A stretch of DNA of 64,000 nucleotides from Corynebacterium mucifaciens (GCF_012396315.1 NZ_JAAXPF010000007.1:62001-126000), one strand, 5' to 3'; positions 36,954-47,025 are shown, numbered from the stretch's first letter. Notes: a model not told the origin generated them from the letters alone. Translations and numbers: made by a program.

Positions 36954-38227
36954 AGCTGCTCCAGGAACGACTGCGCCCACGCGGTGACGTCGTGTTCCAT
37001 CACCCAATCGTGCATGTGACGCATGCGGGCCGGCTCCGGCTCGGTGGCCGCCATGATCGCGTCCTTGACGGATTCGAGGTCGAACGGGTTGCACAGGTAC
37101 GCCTCGTGCAGCTCCACGGCCGCGCCGGCGAACTCCGAGAGCACCAGCGCGCCAGACGCGTCCGGGTGGGCGGCGACGTACTCTTTGGCCACCAGGTTCA
37201 TCCCGTCCTTGAACGGGGTGACCAGCATGATGTCCGCCGCCGCGTAGTAGATGCCGAGCTGTTCCTTGGGAATGCTGCGGTGCACGTAATGCACCACCGG
37301 CCGGCCTACTTCCCCGAAGCCGCCGTTGATGCGGCCGATCGCTTCCTCCACCTCGCGCCGGGTGGTGCGGTAGTCCTCGATGCGCTCGCGCGACGGCGTC
37401 GCCAGCTGGATGAAGGCGGCGTCTTGTAGCTTCCCCTCCTCCAGCAGCGACTCAAGCGCCAGCAGGCGCTGCAGAATGCCTTTGGTGTAATCCAGGCGGT
37501 CCACACCCAGCAGCAGATGCTTCGGGTCGCCCACGGACGCGCGGAGCTCGCGTATCGACGTCTCCGGTGCCGCCGCAATCTCCGCGGAGTCGATGGAGAT
37601 GGGGAAAGTCCCGGTCCGGATCTCCTCGGTGAGCAGGCGGAAGTTCTCCTCGTCGGCGCCGCGCTGGAAGCCGATGAGGTCGCAACCCTTCAGGCCCTCC
37701 AGGATCTCCTCGCGCCACGGCAGCTGGTGGAACAGCGCAGGCGCCGGGAACGGAATGTGCAGGAAAAACCCGATGGTGACGTCGGGGCGGATCTCCTTGA
37801 GCATCCCCGGGACGAGCTGCAGCTGGTAGTCCTGCACCCACACGGTGGCGTTCTCTGCGGCGGCGTGGGCGGCCGCCTCCGCGAACCTGCGGTTAACCGC
37901 GACGTAGCGCTCCCACCACTGCTGGTTGTACTCCGGCTGGACGATCAGGTCGTGGTAGAGCGGCCACAGCGTGGAGTTGGAAAAGCCCTCGTAGAACCCC
38001 TCGAAGTCCTCCTGGTCCAAAGCGACCGGCAGCAGGGAAATGCCGCCAAACTCAAACGGCTCGAGCGCTTCACCGATGGTGCCGGGCCACCCCACCCAGC
38101 ACCCTTCCTGCGCCCGGAGCACGGGAGCGAGCGCGGCGACGAGGCCGCCGGGGGAGACTTCGTACTGATCCCCAACCTTGTCCACCGGCAGGCGGTTCGC
38201 CACGACGACGAAGTCGTTGTCCCCCAT
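36950..38227 (-). CDS. otsA: Trehalose-6-phosphate synthase
   Basis: A GT20 glycosyltransferase that joins UDP- or ADP-glucose to glucose-6-phosphate. The 425-residue protein has the opening [10 protein letters not shown], the WVGWPG loop, [13 protein letters not shown], and [11 protein letters not shown]. It also has [17 protein letters not shown], with sugar-nucleotide contacts. It appears somewhat shorter than usual (often 460-490), because the C-terminal part is short. It follows the histone-like gene directly, whose stop abuts its ATG. Confidence 0.94.
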   Translation of the reverse strand: MGDNDFVVVANRLPVDKVGDQYEVSPGGLVAALAPVLRAQEGCWVGWPGTIGEALEPFEFGGISLLPVALDQEDFEGFYEGFSNSTLWPLYHDLIVQPEYNQQWWERYVAVNRRFAEAAAHAAAENATVWVQDYQLQLVPGMLKEIRPDVTIGFFLHIPFPAPALFHQLPWREEILEGLKGCDLIGFQRGADEENFRLLTEEIRTGTFPISIDSAEIAAAPETSIRELRASVGDPKHLLLGVDRLDYTKGILQRLLALESLLEEGKLQDAAFIQLATPSRERIEDYRTTRREVEEAIGRINGGFGEVGRPVVHYVHRSIPKEQLGIYYAAADIMLVTPFKDGMNLVAKEYVAAHPDASGALVLSEFAGAAVELHEAYLCNPFDLESVKDAIMAATEPEPARMRHMHDWVMEHDVTAWAQSFLEQL

Positions 38228-38575
38228 CTAGGCCTTCTTTGCAGCCTTCTTGGTCGACTTCTTTGTGGCCTTCTTGGTGGCTTTTTTCTTCGCCGCCTTC
38301 TTCGCCGACTTTTTCTTGGTGGCCTTCTTCTTCGTCGCCTTCTTCTTGGTGGCCTTCTTCGGCGCTTCCTCCTCGGCCGCCTTCTCCAAGTCCTCCACGT
38401 AGCGCTTGTACACGAAGCCCTTGGGCGCGACCCCCAGCATGGACATCAGCGTCACGCCGTCGAGGAAGTCCTCGGCGTAGGTTGCCACGATCCGACGGGC
38501 ACCCGAAGCCGTCTGCTCCTCCACGGCGTGCATCGCCTCGGCGGTGGGGCGAGAATCGGTGATCTTGGGTGGCAC
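38228..38575 (-). CDS. Lysine-rich histone H1-like protein
   Basis: 115 residues. The first ~75 are a compact soluble region (from PPKITDSRPTAEAMHAVEEQ to YVEDLEKAAEEEAP). The rest is repeats of Lys-Ala-Thr-Lys-Lys, as in the C-terminal tail of histone H1 and mycobacterial HupB. GTG start with AAGGAGGAG upstream. Such tails bind DNA or RNA without strong sequence preference. A gene of this kind precedes otsA in corynebacteria. It probably compacts DNA; the folded part is not recognised. Confidence 0.8.
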   Translation of the reverse strand: MPPKITDSRPTAEAMHAVEEQTASGARRIVATYAEDFLDGVTLMSMLGVAPKGFVYKRYVEDLEKAAEEEAPKKATKKKATKKKATKKKSAKKAAKKKATKKATKKSTKKAAKKA

Positions 38576-38628
38576 TACGGTCTCCTCCTTGCATCAGGCG
38601 TCAAGGGCACTCATTTTACGCGATGAGC

Positions 38629-40083
38629 TTATCTCCGGCGACGTACCCTGCGCAGCTGCTCAAAGGTGACGCGGCCGGCGCGCTTGAACGCCTGATACGG
38701 CACGTAGAGCTGCGGGGCGCGGATGCGGCGGGCAATCCACTCGCCGAAGATCACGCCCGCGGCCAACGCCATGCACGTGCCGATGGCGGTGAAGATGTTC
38801 GCCATGCCCAGGATCATCTGCTCGTTCATCAGCGCGTACATGCCGCGGTAGATCCAGGATCCGGGGAGGAAGGGTGTCACGCCCGCCACGGCGGTAATCA
38901 CCGGGTTGATCAAGAACCGGCGCGAGATCAGGCCGCCGACGAGGCCGACCACGATGGAGCAGGCCGCCGTGGCGGAGAGCCGGCCCAGGCCCAGCGGGGC
39001 CAGCAGGAGGTAGTAACAGGCGGAGCCGATGGCGGCGGTGACGAAGGAGAGGATGATCGCGGGGCGCTCCGCGAAGCAGGTCACTGCGAACGCTGCCGCG
39101 GCCATGCCGCCGCCGATGATGGTGAGCGTCGCACTGGAGTAGGCCGCGCTGCCCGGCAGCAGCTCCACCGGAGGCAGCGGCATACCCACCATCTCGGACA
39201 CCGCCACGCCGGTGGCCACGCCGGCGACGATGCCGCCCGTGTTGAGCATGGCGGAAAAGAAGCGGGCGGAGGCGTTGAGGGGGGAGCCGGTCACGCCGTC
39301 GAGAAGCGATTGCACAAGGGTCAGACCCGCGAGCAGGACGATGATGCCGGTAGCGATGAGCTGGCTGGGCACGATGGTGCGCCCGATGGAGGCGGAAAAA
39401 TCGTAGGCGATGGCCGCCGGCACGGTGGCGAGGAAACCGCCGATGACGTTGTGGAAGAACGCCGGTAGCCCGCCGCGGGAGAGGAGTTTGTTAAAGCCCA
39501 TGATGAGGAAGGCGGTCAGGCCGCCCACCGTCATCATGAGCAGGTCTCCGCCGAGGAGCATGGCGACGAAGAACCCCATCACCGTCCAGCCCGCGAGGTT
39601 GCGGGCGTTGCGGTGGGGAATGGGAGAGGTGTCGATGTCGTTGAGGATCCGCTCCGCCATTTCCGGCGGCGTCGCGCCGGAGCGGATGGAGCGGATCAGG
39701 CGGTCCACTTCCTGCAGCTTGTGGTAGTTCTCGCTGATCATGGTGACCACGCGGAACACGTTCACGGGCGTGCGCTGGTCAACGCCGATGATGGTGTTCA
39801 GGGTGATGGTGTTCACCGTGATGGACACGTGGACGTAGTGCAGGCCGTAGGAGGAGCACACGGTGTGTATCTGCTTGGCCGCGTCTGCAGACGTGGTCGC
39901 GTTGGCGATGAGGATCTCGCCGATGCGCGCCGCGATATTCATCACCGCGGCCACCTCGGCCGGATCCGTCAGGTTGATGGGCGCGAGGACGGACGGCGGC
40001 GGCGACGTGCGCGCTTCGTCGATTGTTGCCACGCGCTGCCGGGAACCCGAAATCCGCTCCCACAAAGAGTTGCCTTCTGCCAC
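38629..40083 (-). CDS. thrE: Threonine/serine exporter
   Basis: Proton-driven efflux of threonine and serine. The 484-residue protein has a long soluble N-terminal domain (about 1-170) followed by about ten membrane helices. GVTPFLPGSWIYRGMYAL and a central SFVTAAIGSACYYLL segment are conserved ThrE features. The GTG start at 40083 agrees with family length. In C. glutamicum thrE also lies close to the otsA region. Confidence 0.94.
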   Translation of the reverse strand: MAEGNSLWERISGSRQRVATIDEARTSPPPSVLAPINLTDPAEVAAVMNIAARIGEILIANATTSADAAKQIHTVCSSYGLHYVHVSITVNTITLNTIIGVDQRTPVNVFRVVTMISENYHKLQEVDRLIRSIRSGATPPEMAERILNDIDTSPIPHRNARNLAGWTVMGFFVAMLLGGDLLMMTVGGLTAFLIMGFNKLLSRGGLPAFFHNVIGGFLATVPAAIAYDFSASIGRTIVPSQLIATGIIVLLAGLTLVQSLLDGVTGSPLNASARFFSAMLNTGGIVAGVATGVAVSEMVGMPLPPVELLPGSAAYSSATLTIIGGGMAAAAFAVTCFAERPAIILSFVTAAIGSACYYLLLAPLGLGRLSATAACSIVVGLVGGLISRRFLINPVITAVAGVTPFLPGSWIYRGMYALMNEQMILGMANIFTAIGTCMALAAGVIFGEWIARRIRAPQLYVPYQAFKRAGRVTFEQLRRVRRRR

Positions 40084-40120
40084 ACGCTCACACTAACGGT
40101 TGGCCTGTTGTGACGCACCG

Positions 40121-40151
40121 TTGTGACTCGGGTGCGGGGCAAGTGTAAGAT
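40121..40151 (+). promoter_or_regulatory. Promoter of tRNA-Thr
   Basis: TTGTGA (40121-40126), 19 nt, TAAGAT (40146-40151), with the mature tRNA beginning 12 nt later. Spacing is slightly long. Confidence 0.5.
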
Positions 40152-40162
40152 TCTGCAGCACT

Positions 40163-40238
40163 GCTGGAGTGGCGCAATTGGTAGCGCAACGGTCTTGTAA
40201 ACCGTAGGTTGCGGGTTCAAGTCCCGTCTCCAGCTCCA
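40163..40238 (+). tRNA. tRNA-Thr (anticodon UGU)
   Basis: Full cloverleaf of 76 nt. The acceptor stem GCTGGAG (40163-40169) pairs with CTCCAGC (40228-40234), followed by T and an encoded CCA. The D loop has AATTGGTA. The anticodon arm ACGGT-CTTGTAA-ACCGT has TGT at 40196-40198. The T arm has GGTTCAAGTCC. It reads ACA and, by wobble, other Thr codons. Confidence 0.97.
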
Positions 40239-40373
40239 TTTCTTTTCGGGGGAAGTCTGCGTGGGCCGTTCAGTGGACGTACAGGAAACGTGCAGAGTTG
40301 TCGGGTTTAATCGCTTTCAATCGTTGTGACGTGTGAGTGAACGTCTGAAAAACGTGGAAACGGAGTGGATGAC

Positions 40374-41081
40374 ATGGCAGAGAGCGCTCAGAACCTGAAG
40401 GTGCTGGTTGTAGACGACGAGCCGAACATTGTGGAGCTGTTGACCGTCTCCCTGAAGTTCCAGGGTTTCGACGTGGAGACAGCGAACTCGGGGGCGGACG
40501 CGCTGGAGCTCGCCCGCTCGTGGCGGCCGGACGCGTACATCCTCGACGTCATGATGCCGGAAATGGACGGCTTTGAGCTGCTGAGCAAGCTGCGGGGCGA
40601 GGGCCTCGACGCCCCGGTGCTGTTCCTCACCGCCAAGGACGCGGTGGAAGACCGCATCCACGGCCTGACCATCGGCGCGGACGACTACGTGACCAAGCCG
40701 TTTTCGCTCGAAGAGGTGATCACTCGCCTGCGCGTGATCCTGCGCCGCGGCAACGTGACGGACGATTCCAACGAGGATTCGACCCTGCGCTACGCGGACC
40801 TCACCCTCAACGACGACACCCACGAGGTGACCAAGGCCGGCGAGATCGTGGAGCTGTCGCCCACCGAATTCAACCTCCTGCGCTACCTCATGCTCAACGC
40901 CGAGGTGGTGGTGTCCAAGGCGAAAATCCTGGACAACGTGTGGCACTACGATTTCGGCGGCGACGGCAACGTGGTCGAGTCCTACATCTCCTACCTGCGC
41001 CGTAAGGTCGACACCGGCGACGTGCAGCTCATCCACACGGTCCGCGGCGTGGGCTACGTGCTGCGCACCCCGCGCCAGTAG
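40374..41081 (+). CDS. phoR: OmpR-type response regulator, PhoR-like
   Basis: A 235-residue DNA-binding regulator. The receiver domain has acidic pocket Asp14/Asp15 and phospho-acceptor Asp58 in ILDVMMPEMDG. The switch Lys is in DDYVTKPF. The winged helix ends in YISYLRRKVD and IHTVRGVGYVLRT. Neighbours thrE, tRNA-Thr and purD match the locus of C. glutamicum phoRS, which controls phosphate starvation; that is the basis for the symbol. ATG 40374 is chosen for its GGAG; GTG 40365 is an alternative. Confidence 0.85.
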   Translation: MAESAQNLKVLVVDDEPNIVELLTVSLKFQGFDVETANSGADALELARSWRPDAYILDVMMPEMDGFELLSKLRGEGLDAPVLFLTAKDAVEDRIHGLTIGADDYVTKPFSLEEVITRLRVILRRGNVTDDSNEDSTLRYADLTLNDDTHEVTKAGEIVELSPTEFNLLRYLMLNAEVVVSKAKILDNVWHYDFGGDGNVVESYISYLRRKVDTGDVQLIHTVRGVGYVLRTPRQ

Positions 41082-42463
41082 TGTCCATGGCCTTTTCGGT
41101 GTTCAGTGCGCCGTCGAAGAAGCCGCTCAAGCGCCAGCTGGTGGCGGCGGTGATGGTGGCGTCCACGCTCGGGATCGCGCTCAGCTCCATGCTGATTTTC
41201 GCCGTGATGCGCAACTTCCTCTTCGACCGCGCGGACAACCAGCTCCGGGAAGGACTGGACACGTGGGCCCAGCAAACACCAGCGTGGCAGTTCAACTACT
41301 TCAGCCTGCCCAGCGAGTTCAACCAGGCGACGCTGTACCCCGGCATCGACCAGCTCGTGCCGCGGCGGGGCGCAACCGACCCGCCCGACTATTCCCAGGT
41401 GAAGCGCCTGGACACGCCCACGACCATCACCTCGGCGGGTGGCGTGGGCACCGGCACGAAATGGCGGGCGATTGCGCACCAGCAGCCGGATGGCACGGTG
41501 CAGTACGTAGCGAAGTCGCTGGAGACCGAGGGCAAGATGCTACGTGCGCTCGCGTGGGTGGAAGCCGGCGTGGGCGTGCTTGCGCTGCTCGGCATCGCGG
41601 TGGCCGCGAACTACATGGTTGCCCGCGCGCTCGCGCCGCTGAAGATCGTGGAAAACACGGCACTGGCCATCGCCAACGGCGATACGGATCGCCGCGTGCC
41701 CGCGTGGTCGCGCGAGACCGAGGTGGGCAGTTTGTCCTACGCCATGAACACGATGGTGTCCAAGCTGCAGGACTCCCTGGTCAACGCGCAGGTGCAGGAG
41801 GAGCAGATGCGCCGGTTTGTCGGCGACGCCTCCCACGAGCTGCGCACCCCGCTGACCAGCGTGCGTGGCTACACGGAGCTCTACCGCAAGGGCATGGCCA
41901 ACGACCCGGACATGGTGCTGGCCAAGATCGACGAGGAATCGGCCCGCATGCAGCTGCTTGTCGAGGACCTGCTGGCGCTGACCCGCGCGGAGGGGGCGCG
42001 CCTGAACACCAAACCCACGGACGTACTCGAGCTGGTGCTCTCCGCCAAGAGCACGGTGGACGCGGCGTTCCCGGACCGCCGCGTAGACGTCATCGCGGAC
42101 ACCCCGGACGTTGTGGAAGTCAATGGCGACCCGGACCGCTTGCACCAAGTGCTGGTCAACCTGATCACCAACGCCTACAAGCACGCCGGCCCGGACGCGG
42201 AGGTGACGGTGACTATCCGGCGCAACTTGGACCGGGCGGTGGTTGACGTCGCGGACAACGGCTGCGGCATGGAGGCCAAGGACGCGGAGCACATCTTCGA
42301 GCGCTTCTACCGCGCCGACAGCTCCCGCAACCGCGCCACGGGCGGCTCGGGCTTGGGCCTGGCCATCACGAAATCCCTCATCGAGGCCCACGGCGGCACG
42401 GTGACGGTGGACACCGCGCCGGGCAAGGGCTCGACGTTTACGCTGTCGCTTCCTGCTTTGTAA
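41081..42463 (+). CDS. phoS: Sensor histidine kinase, PhoS-like
   Basis: 460 residues. Two membrane helices lie at about 20-45 and 158-180, flanking an extracytoplasmic sensor domain. A HAMP domain follows, then the kinase with phospho-His252 in GDASHELRTPL. The N box is NLITNAYKHA, with ATP-lid motifs DNGCGM and GGSGLGLAITKSL. GTG overlaps the regulator stop by one base (TAGTG). The partnership with the preceding regulator is certain; the phosphate role comes from synteny. Confidence 0.88.
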   Translation: MSMAFSVFSAPSKKPLKRQLVAAVMVASTLGIALSSMLIFAVMRNFLFDRADNQLREGLDTWAQQTPAWQFNYFSLPSEFNQATLYPGIDQLVPRRGATDPPDYSQVKRLDTPTTITSAGGVGTGTKWRAIAHQQPDGTVQYVAKSLETEGKMLRALAWVEAGVGVLALLGIAVAANYMVARALAPLKIVENTALAIANGDTDRRVPAWSRETEVGSLSYAMNTMVSKLQDSLVNAQVQEEQMRRFVGDASHELRTPLTSVRGYTELYRKGMANDPDMVLAKIDEESARMQLLVEDLLALTRAEGARLNTKPTDVLELVLSAKSTVDAAFPDRRVDVIADTPDVVEVNGDPDRLHQVLVNLITNAYKHAGPDAEVTVTIRRNLDRAVVDVADNGCGMEAKDAEHIFERFYRADSSRNRATGGSGLGLAITKSLIEAHGGTVTVDTAPGKGSTFTLSLPAL

Positions 42464-42857
42464 GGCCCCGGCGGATGGTCTCCGCGGCGGCATCCATCTT
42501 GGCCGGGTCGGTCTCGTCGTTGCGTATCGCGGTGGACAGCGTGTAGCCGGACATGTCGTTGGCGGGGAAGACATGGATGTGCGCGTGGGGCACCTCAAAG
42601 CCGGCGATGAGGTAGCCGGCGCGCTCGGCGTCGAACTCCTCCACGATCACGGCGCCGATGCGTTGCGCCACCTCGTTCATGTGCGCCCACAGCTCGGCCG
42701 GGATGTCGGTCCACTTGTCAATTTCCTCCACCGGCACGATGAGCGTGTGGCCGTACGCCACCGGCTCGATGGTGAGAAACGCGGCGACGGTGTCGTCCTG
42801 GTAGACGATTCGGCCCGGAATGTCGCCGGAGATGATTTTGCTGAATACGGTGCTCAT
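42438..42857 (-). CDS. HIT-family hydrolase
   Basis: A 139-residue histidine-triad protein (HINT/Fhit type) that hydrolyses nucleotide phosphoramidates or dinucleoside phosphates. The triad is in [11 protein letters not shown] near residue 90. The opening [15 protein letters not shown] is typical of HINT. Its 3' end overlaps phoS by 26 nt in antisense. It is divergent from purD with a 31-nt gap, and both have TAnnnT hexamers close to the start. Confidence 0.9.
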   Translation of the reverse strand: MSTVFSKIISGDIPGRIVYQDDTVAAFLTIEPVAYGHTLIVPVEEIDKWTDIPAELWAHMNEVAQRIGAVIVEEFDAERAGYLIAGFEVPHAHIHVFPANDMSGYTLSTAIRNDETDPAKMDAAAETIRRGLTKQEATA

Positions 42858-42875
42858 GGTTTCAAACGCTACCGG

Positions 42876-42881
42876 TAAATT
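42876..42881 (+). promoter_or_regulatory. -10 hexamer for purD, leaderless
   Basis: TAAATT ends 7 nt before the purD ATG. Confidence 0.5.
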
Positions 42882-42888
42882 AGGGCCC

Positions 42889-44136
42889 ATGCGCATCCTT
42901 GTCATCGGCTCGGGCGGCCGCGAACACGCCCTTCTCCACGCAATGCACGGCCACGAGCTCACGGTTGCTCCGGGCAACGCGGGCATGTCCGGCTTAGCGA
43001 CGGTGCGTTCCGTCGACGTCGCCTCCCCGGAGGCCATCGTCGCGTTGGCGCGCGACGTCGAGGCGGAGCTTGTGGTGATCGGCCCGGAGGTGCCGTTGGT
43101 GGCGGGCGCCGCGGACGCCCTGATTGAGGCGGGTATTCCGGTGTTCGGGCCGACGCAGGCTGCAGCGCAGCTCGAGGGCTCGAAGGCGTTTGCCAAGGAC
43201 GTGATGGCGGCAGCGGGGGTGCTGACTGCCTCGGCGTCGCGCGTCGAGGCCGCGGAGGACATCGAGGCGGCGCTGGACGAGTTCGGCCCCCGCTACGTGG
43301 TCAAAGACGACGGGCTCGCCGGCGGCAAGGGCGTGGTGGTCACCGAGGACCGCGCCGAGGCGAAGGCGCACGCGGAGGCGGTCATCGCGTCCGGCAACCC
43401 GGTGCTGTTTGAGTCCTTCCTGGAGGGCCCGGAGGTCTCGCTGTTTTGCCTGGTGGACGGCGAGACTGTGGTGCCGCTACTGCCGGCGCAGGACCACAAG
43501 CGTGCCTACGACAACGACGAGGGCCCCAACACCGGCGGCATGGGCGCGTACGCGCCGCTGCCGTGGCTGCCGGAGGACGGCGTGGAGACCATTGTGGATA
43601 CCATCGCCCGGCCGGTCGCCGCCGAGATGGTGCGCCGCGGCATCCCGTACCAGGGCCTGTTGTACGTCGGCGCGGCGTGGGGCCCCGAGGGCCCGGCTGT
43701 GGTGGAGTTCAACGCCCGCTTCGGCGACCCGGAGACCCAGGCAGTGCTATCGCTGCTGGAAACGCCGCTGGCGGACGTGCTGCTCGCCGTGGCGCAGGGC
43801 CGGCTGGCGGAGGTGGAGCCGCTGCGGTGGCGCGATGGCTTTGCGGCCATGGTGGTGCTGGCAGCGGAGGATTACCCGCAGGCGGCGAAGACCGGAGGTG
43901 CGGTCACGGGCGAGGCACTGGGTGACCCGGCGAAGGTGCTGCACGCGGGGACCACGCTGAAAGACGGGCAGCTGGTGGCCTCCGGCGGCCGCGTGCTCGG
44001 CACCGTCGGGCGCGGCGCCACCCTGGAGGAGGCGGTGGCTGAGGCGTACCGGGTTATCGACGGCATCGAGCTTCCCGGTTCCTTCTACCGCACAGACATT
44101 GCCCGCCCCGCGATCGAGGGAGCCATCTCCTTATGA
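42889..44136 (+). CDS. purD: Phosphoribosylamine-glycine ligase (GARS)
   Basis: Second step of de novo purine synthesis: joins glycine to phosphoribosylamine with ATP. The 415-residue ATP-grasp protein has the start [21 protein letters not shown]-like [19 protein letters not shown] and [10 protein letters not shown] are present. [10 protein letters not shown] and [13 protein letters not shown], which carry metal ligands, are also seen. A longer frame upstream is antisense to the HIT gene and not used. It overlaps purB by 4 nt (ATGA). Confidence 0.95.
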   Translation: MRILVIGSGGREHALLHAMHGHELTVAPGNAGMSGLATVRSVDVASPEAIVALARDVEAELVVIGPEVPLVAGAADALIEAGIPVFGPTQAAAQLEGSKAFAKDVMAAAGVLTASASRVEAAEDIEAALDEFGPRYVVKDDGLAGGKGVVVTEDRAEAKAHAEAVIASGNPVLFESFLEGPEVSLFCLVDGETVVPLLPAQDHKRAYDNDEGPNTGGMGAYAPLPWLPEDGVETIVDTIARPVAAEMVRRGIPYQGLLYVGAAWGPEGPAVVEFNARFGDPETQAVLSLLETPLADVLLAVAQGRLAEVEPLRWRDGFAAMVVLAAEDYPQAAKTGGAVTGEALGDPAKVLHAGTTLKDGQLVASGGRVLGTVGRGATLEEAVAEAYRVIDGIELPGSFYRTDIARPAIEGAISL

Positions 44137-45569
44137 TGAATGCCGTGAAGCCGAATAACGCGAATGTTTTGAGCAACCGCTACGCCTCCCCGGAGATGGC
44201 CACACTGTGGGCCCCGGAGCACAAGATCGTCCTGGAGCGCCAGCTTTGGATCGCAGTGCTGAAGGCGCAGCAGGAACTCGGGGTTGCGGTCGCACCCGGC
44301 GCGATCGAGGACTACGAGCGGGTCGTGGACCAGGTTGACCTGGATTCCATCGCGGCCCGCGAGCGCGTCACCCGCCACGACGTGAAGGCGCGTATCGAGG
44401 AGTTCAACGCGCTGGCGGGCCACGAGGAGATCCACAAGGGCATGACGTCCCGGGACCTCACCGAAAACGTGGAGCAGCTGCAGGTGCGTCGGGCGCTAGA
44501 GCTCACCCGCGACAAGGCCATCGCGCTGCTGAAAGCGGTGGGCAACCGCGCGGGCGAGTACAAGTCCCTCGTCATGGCGGGCCGCTCCCACAACGTCGCG
44601 GCGCAGGCGACCACGCTGGGCAAGCGCTTCGCGTCCGCGGCGGACGAGATCCTGGTGGCGGTAGAGCGCATTGAGGAGCTGCTGTCCCGCTACCCGTTGC
44701 GCGGCATCAAGGGCCCGATGGGTACGGCCCAGGACATGCTCGATTTGCTGGGGGGCGACGAGGAGAAGCTGTCCCGCCTTGAGCAGGGGATTGCGGAAGG
44801 CCTGGGCTTCGACCGCGTCTTCGATTCGGTGGGTCAGGTGTACCCGCGTTCCCTCGACTTCGACGTCGTTTCCGCCTTGGTGCAGCTGGGGGCGGGCCCG
44901 TCGTCGCTGGCTACCACCATCCGCCTGATGGCCGGCAACGAAACGGTCACCGAGGGTTTCAAGGAGGGGCAGGTCGGCTCCTCGGCCATGCCGCACAAGA
45001 TGAACGCGCGCTCGTGTGAGCGGGTCGGCGGGTTCCAGGTGATCCTGCGTGGCTACCTCACCATGGTGGCGGACCTTGCCGGCCAGCAGTGGAACGAGGG
45101 CGACGTGTTCTGCTCCGTGGTGCGCCGCGTGGCCCTGCCGGACGCGTTCTTTGCCATCGACGGCCAGCTGGAGACGATGCTGACCGTGCTCGACGAGTTC
45201 GGCGCCTTCCCGGCGATGATCAACCGCGAGCTGGACCGCTACCTGCCGTTCTTGGCCACCACCCGCATCCTCATGGCGTCTGTCCGCGCGGGCGTGGGCC
45301 GCGAGACCGCGCACGAAGTGATCAAGGAAAACGCGGTCGCCATGGCGCTGGACATGCGCGAGCACGGCGCGGAGCAGAATCTGGTGGAGCGGCTGGCCGA
45401 CGACGAGCGCTTGCCGCTGGACGCAGATGCCCTCAACCAGGCGCTGGCGGACCGGCACGCGTTCATCGGCGCCGCTGAGGCGCAGGTGGACCGTGTGCTC
45501 GCGCGCGTGCAGGCGCTGGTCGACGCGCACCCGGATGCGGCCGCCTACACCCCGGGCGACATTCTGTAG
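44133..45569 (+). CDS. purB: Adenylosuccinate lyase
   Basis: Cleaves SAICAR and adenylosuccinate with release of fumarate, serving both IMP and AMP synthesis. The 478-residue fumarase/aspartase-fold protein has the signature [10 protein letters not shown], with the Ser-containing flexible loop. [10 protein letters not shown] and [12 protein letters not shown] also match. ATG overlaps the purD stop. It ends 12 nt from a convergent lipoprotein gene. Confidence 0.95.
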   Translation: MMNAVKPNNANVLSNRYASPEMATLWAPEHKIVLERQLWIAVLKAQQELGVAVAPGAIEDYERVVDQVDLDSIAARERVTRHDVKARIEEFNALAGHEEIHKGMTSRDLTENVEQLQVRRALELTRDKAIALLKAVGNRAGEYKSLVMAGRSHNVAAQATTLGKRFASAADEILVAVERIEELLSRYPLRGIKGPMGTAQDMLDLLGGDEEKLSRLEQGIAEGLGFDRVFDSVGQVYPRSLDFDVVSALVQLGAGPSSLATTIRLMAGNETVTEGFKEGQVGSSAMPHKMNARSCERVGGFQVILRGYLTMVADLAGQQWNEGDVFCSVVRRVALPDAFFAIDGQLETMLTVLDEFGAFPAMINRELDRYLPFLATTRILMASVRAGVGRETAHEVIKENAVAMALDMREHGAEQNLVERLADDERLPLDADALNQALADRHAFIGAAEAQVDRVLARVQALVDAHPDAAAYTPGDIL

Positions 45570-45591
45570 CTACTTCCAGAGCTATTTCCAG
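45568..45591. repeat. Tandem 12-bp repeat at convergent gene ends
   Basis: AGCTACTTCCAG followed at once by AGCTATTTCCAG, differing at one base. It spans the purB stop and the stop of the opposing lipoprotein gene; both copies give an in-frame minus-strand TAG, so this looks like a small slippage duplication. Confidence 0.6.
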
Positions 45592-46109
45592 GTCACGGTG
45601 GCGTCGCGGCTGCGCAGCTCGACGCCCGTGGCCACAATCCCCGGGTCGGCGCTGCCGGCCCAGGAGGCGACAAAGCCCTCGTAGGTCTCGTTTTCCCGCA
45701 GGTCCCTGATGTAGCCGGTGACGGTGGTGTCGCCGCAGTAGGCGGGGTCGGCCCGGTTGGCGGCCAGGGAGCCGTCGATAGGCGAAAGCTCAGGCATTGC
45801 GACAGTGACGTCGCGGGGGAATTCGCCGATAGCCACCGGGGTGTACGTGACCGGGAAGCACACGATGCTCGCTGCCTCTGCCGCACTGCGGGGCGCGCGG
45901 GAGGTGGTGGGCTCATCTACCGTGATCTCCCACTGCACGGGCACGTGGAAGCGCACGTCCTCGGTGACAATGCTCGCGGTTTGGCCGAAGCGGAATGTCG
46001 CGCCGTCGCGGGAGGGGGTAAACGGCGGCATGTCGCCGTCAAACGGCGCCGGCGCGGCGCAGGCAACCAACGCGAGGGGGAGGAGGACTGCGGTCGCACG
46101 GATTTTCAC
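45582..46109 (-). CDS. Small exported lipoprotein
   Basis: A 175-residue protein with signal peptide [16 protein letters not shown] and lipobox Leu-Val-Ala-Cys. The mature part has Cys residues near 86 and 131 that could pair, and no recognised domain. GTG 46109 is chosen: it gives a standard lipoprotein signal and has TAGTAT seven nt upstream; an ATG at 46130 would run into the divergent purC start. It contains one copy of the 14-bp repeat at 45773-45786. Confidence 0.75.
   Translation of the reverse strand: MKIRATAVLLPLALVACAAPAPFDGDMPPFTPSRDGATFRFGQTASIVTEDVRFHVPVQWEITVDEPTTSRAPRSAAEAASIVCFPVTYTPVAIGEFPRDVTVAMPELSPIDGSLAANRADPAYCGDTTVTGYIRDLRENETYEGFVASWAGSADPGIVATGVELRSRDATVTWK
45773..45786 (-). 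repeat. Copy of the 14-bp element TTCGCCTATCGACG
   Basis: Exact copy on the minus strand within the lipoprotein gene. It is one of four exact copies in the window. Confidence 0.7.
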
Positions 46110-46115
46110 GGCGCA

Positions 46116-46122
46116 TATACTA
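46116..46122. promoter_or_regulatory. Overlapping divergent -10 hexamers (purC and lipoprotein)
   Basis: TATACT (46116-46121, plus) and TAGTAT (46122-46117, minus) share five bases. Each ends 7 nt before its own start codon, at 46129 and 46109. The two genes therefore compete for polymerase binding and both mRNAs would be leaderless. Confidence 0.6.
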
Positions 46123-46128
46123 GCGCGC

Positions 46129-47025
46129 ATGCGTCCAGAGCTTTCAGATTACTCACACATCTCCGGCGGCAAGGTTCGCGAAATCTACGAGGTGGATGAG
46201 CAGACCCTGCTCATGGTCGCGACCGACCGTATCTCCGCGTTCGATTTCTCCCTCGAGCCGGCAATCCCGGACAAGGGGCGAATCCTCACCGCGACCTCGA
46301 TGTTCTTCTTCGACCTGCTGTCCGACGTGCCGAACCACCTGGCCGGCCCGATCGACGACGAGCGCATCCCCGCCGACGTCCTCGGCCGCGCGATGGTGGT
46401 GAAGAAGCTGGACATGGTGCCGTTCGAGTGCGTTGCCCGCGGTTACCTCACCGGCTCCGGCAAGAAGGAGTACGACGCCACCGGGCGCGTGTGCGGCGTG
46501 AAGCTGCCCGAGGGGCTCACGGAGGCATCCAAGCTGGAGGAGCCAATCTTCACCCCCGCCACTAAGGCTGAGCAGGGCGACCACGACGTCAACGTCACGT
46601 TCGAGCACATGGCGGGCAAGCTCGGGGGTGAGCTCGCTGAGCGCCTGCGCGACGCGACCCTGGATGTGTACCGCCGCGCCGCCGACTACGCGGAGAGCAA
46701 GGGCATCATCCTCGCCGACACCAAGCTCGAGTTCGGGCTGGATGAGCACGGTGAGCTCGTGCTTGCCGACGAAGTGCTGACGCCGGACTCCTCCCGCTAC
46801 TGGCCGGCGGACAGCTACGAGGAGGGGCGCAGCCAGCCCAGCTTTGACAAGCAATACGTGCGCGACTGGCTCACAGGACCCAAAGCCGGCTGGGACCAGG
46901 AAGACGGCACCCCGCCGCCGGAGCTGCCCGGCTCCGTGGTCGAGGCCACCCGCGAACGCTACATCGAGGCGTACGAGCGACTCAGCGGCCGCCGCTTTTC
47001 CGAGTGGCCGGGTGAGCACGCATGA
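46129..47025 (+). CDS. purC: Phosphoribosylaminoimidazole-succinocarboxamide synthase
   Basis: Joins aspartate to CAIR with ATP to make SAICAR. The 298-residue protein has [10 protein letters not shown] at the N-terminal glycine loop. [24 protein letters not shown] and [11 protein letters not shown] are also present, all standard for PurC. ATG at 46129 fits the TATACT hexamer seven nt upstream. It overlaps the next gene by 4 nt (ATGA). Confidence 0.95.
   Translation: MRPELSDYSHISGGKVREIYEVDEQTLLMVATDRISAFDFSLEPAIPDKGRILTATSMFFFDLLSDVPNHLAGPIDDERIPADVLGRAMVVKKLDMVPFECVARGYLTGSGKKEYDATGRVCGVKLPEGLTEASKLEEPIFTPATKAEQGDHDVNVTFEHMAGKLGGELAERLRDATLDVYRRAADYAESKGIILADTKLEFGLDEHGELVLADEVLTPDSSRYWPADSYEEGRSQPSFDKQYVRDWLTGPKAGWDQEDGTPPPELPGSVVEATRERYIEAYERLSGRRFSEWPGEHA

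Noticed and set aside
38228..38400. Repetitive DNA in the histone-like gene, first suspected as a tandem or CRISPR-like repeat
   Set aside because: The units are short, variable and in frame, encoding Lys-Ala-Thr-Lys-Lys; no spacers or conserved direct repeats.
40239..40373. Search for a riboswitch or pho-box in the leader of the phoRS-like genes
   Set aside because: Some GTGA repeats are present (near 40326-40340), but spacing is irregular and no convincing -35/-10 pair or structured leader was found.
42820..42888. Longer N terminus for purD
   Set aside because: The added residues are antisense to the HIT gene start, and the conserved PurD start [15 protein letters not shown] lies at 42889 with a -10 just upstream.
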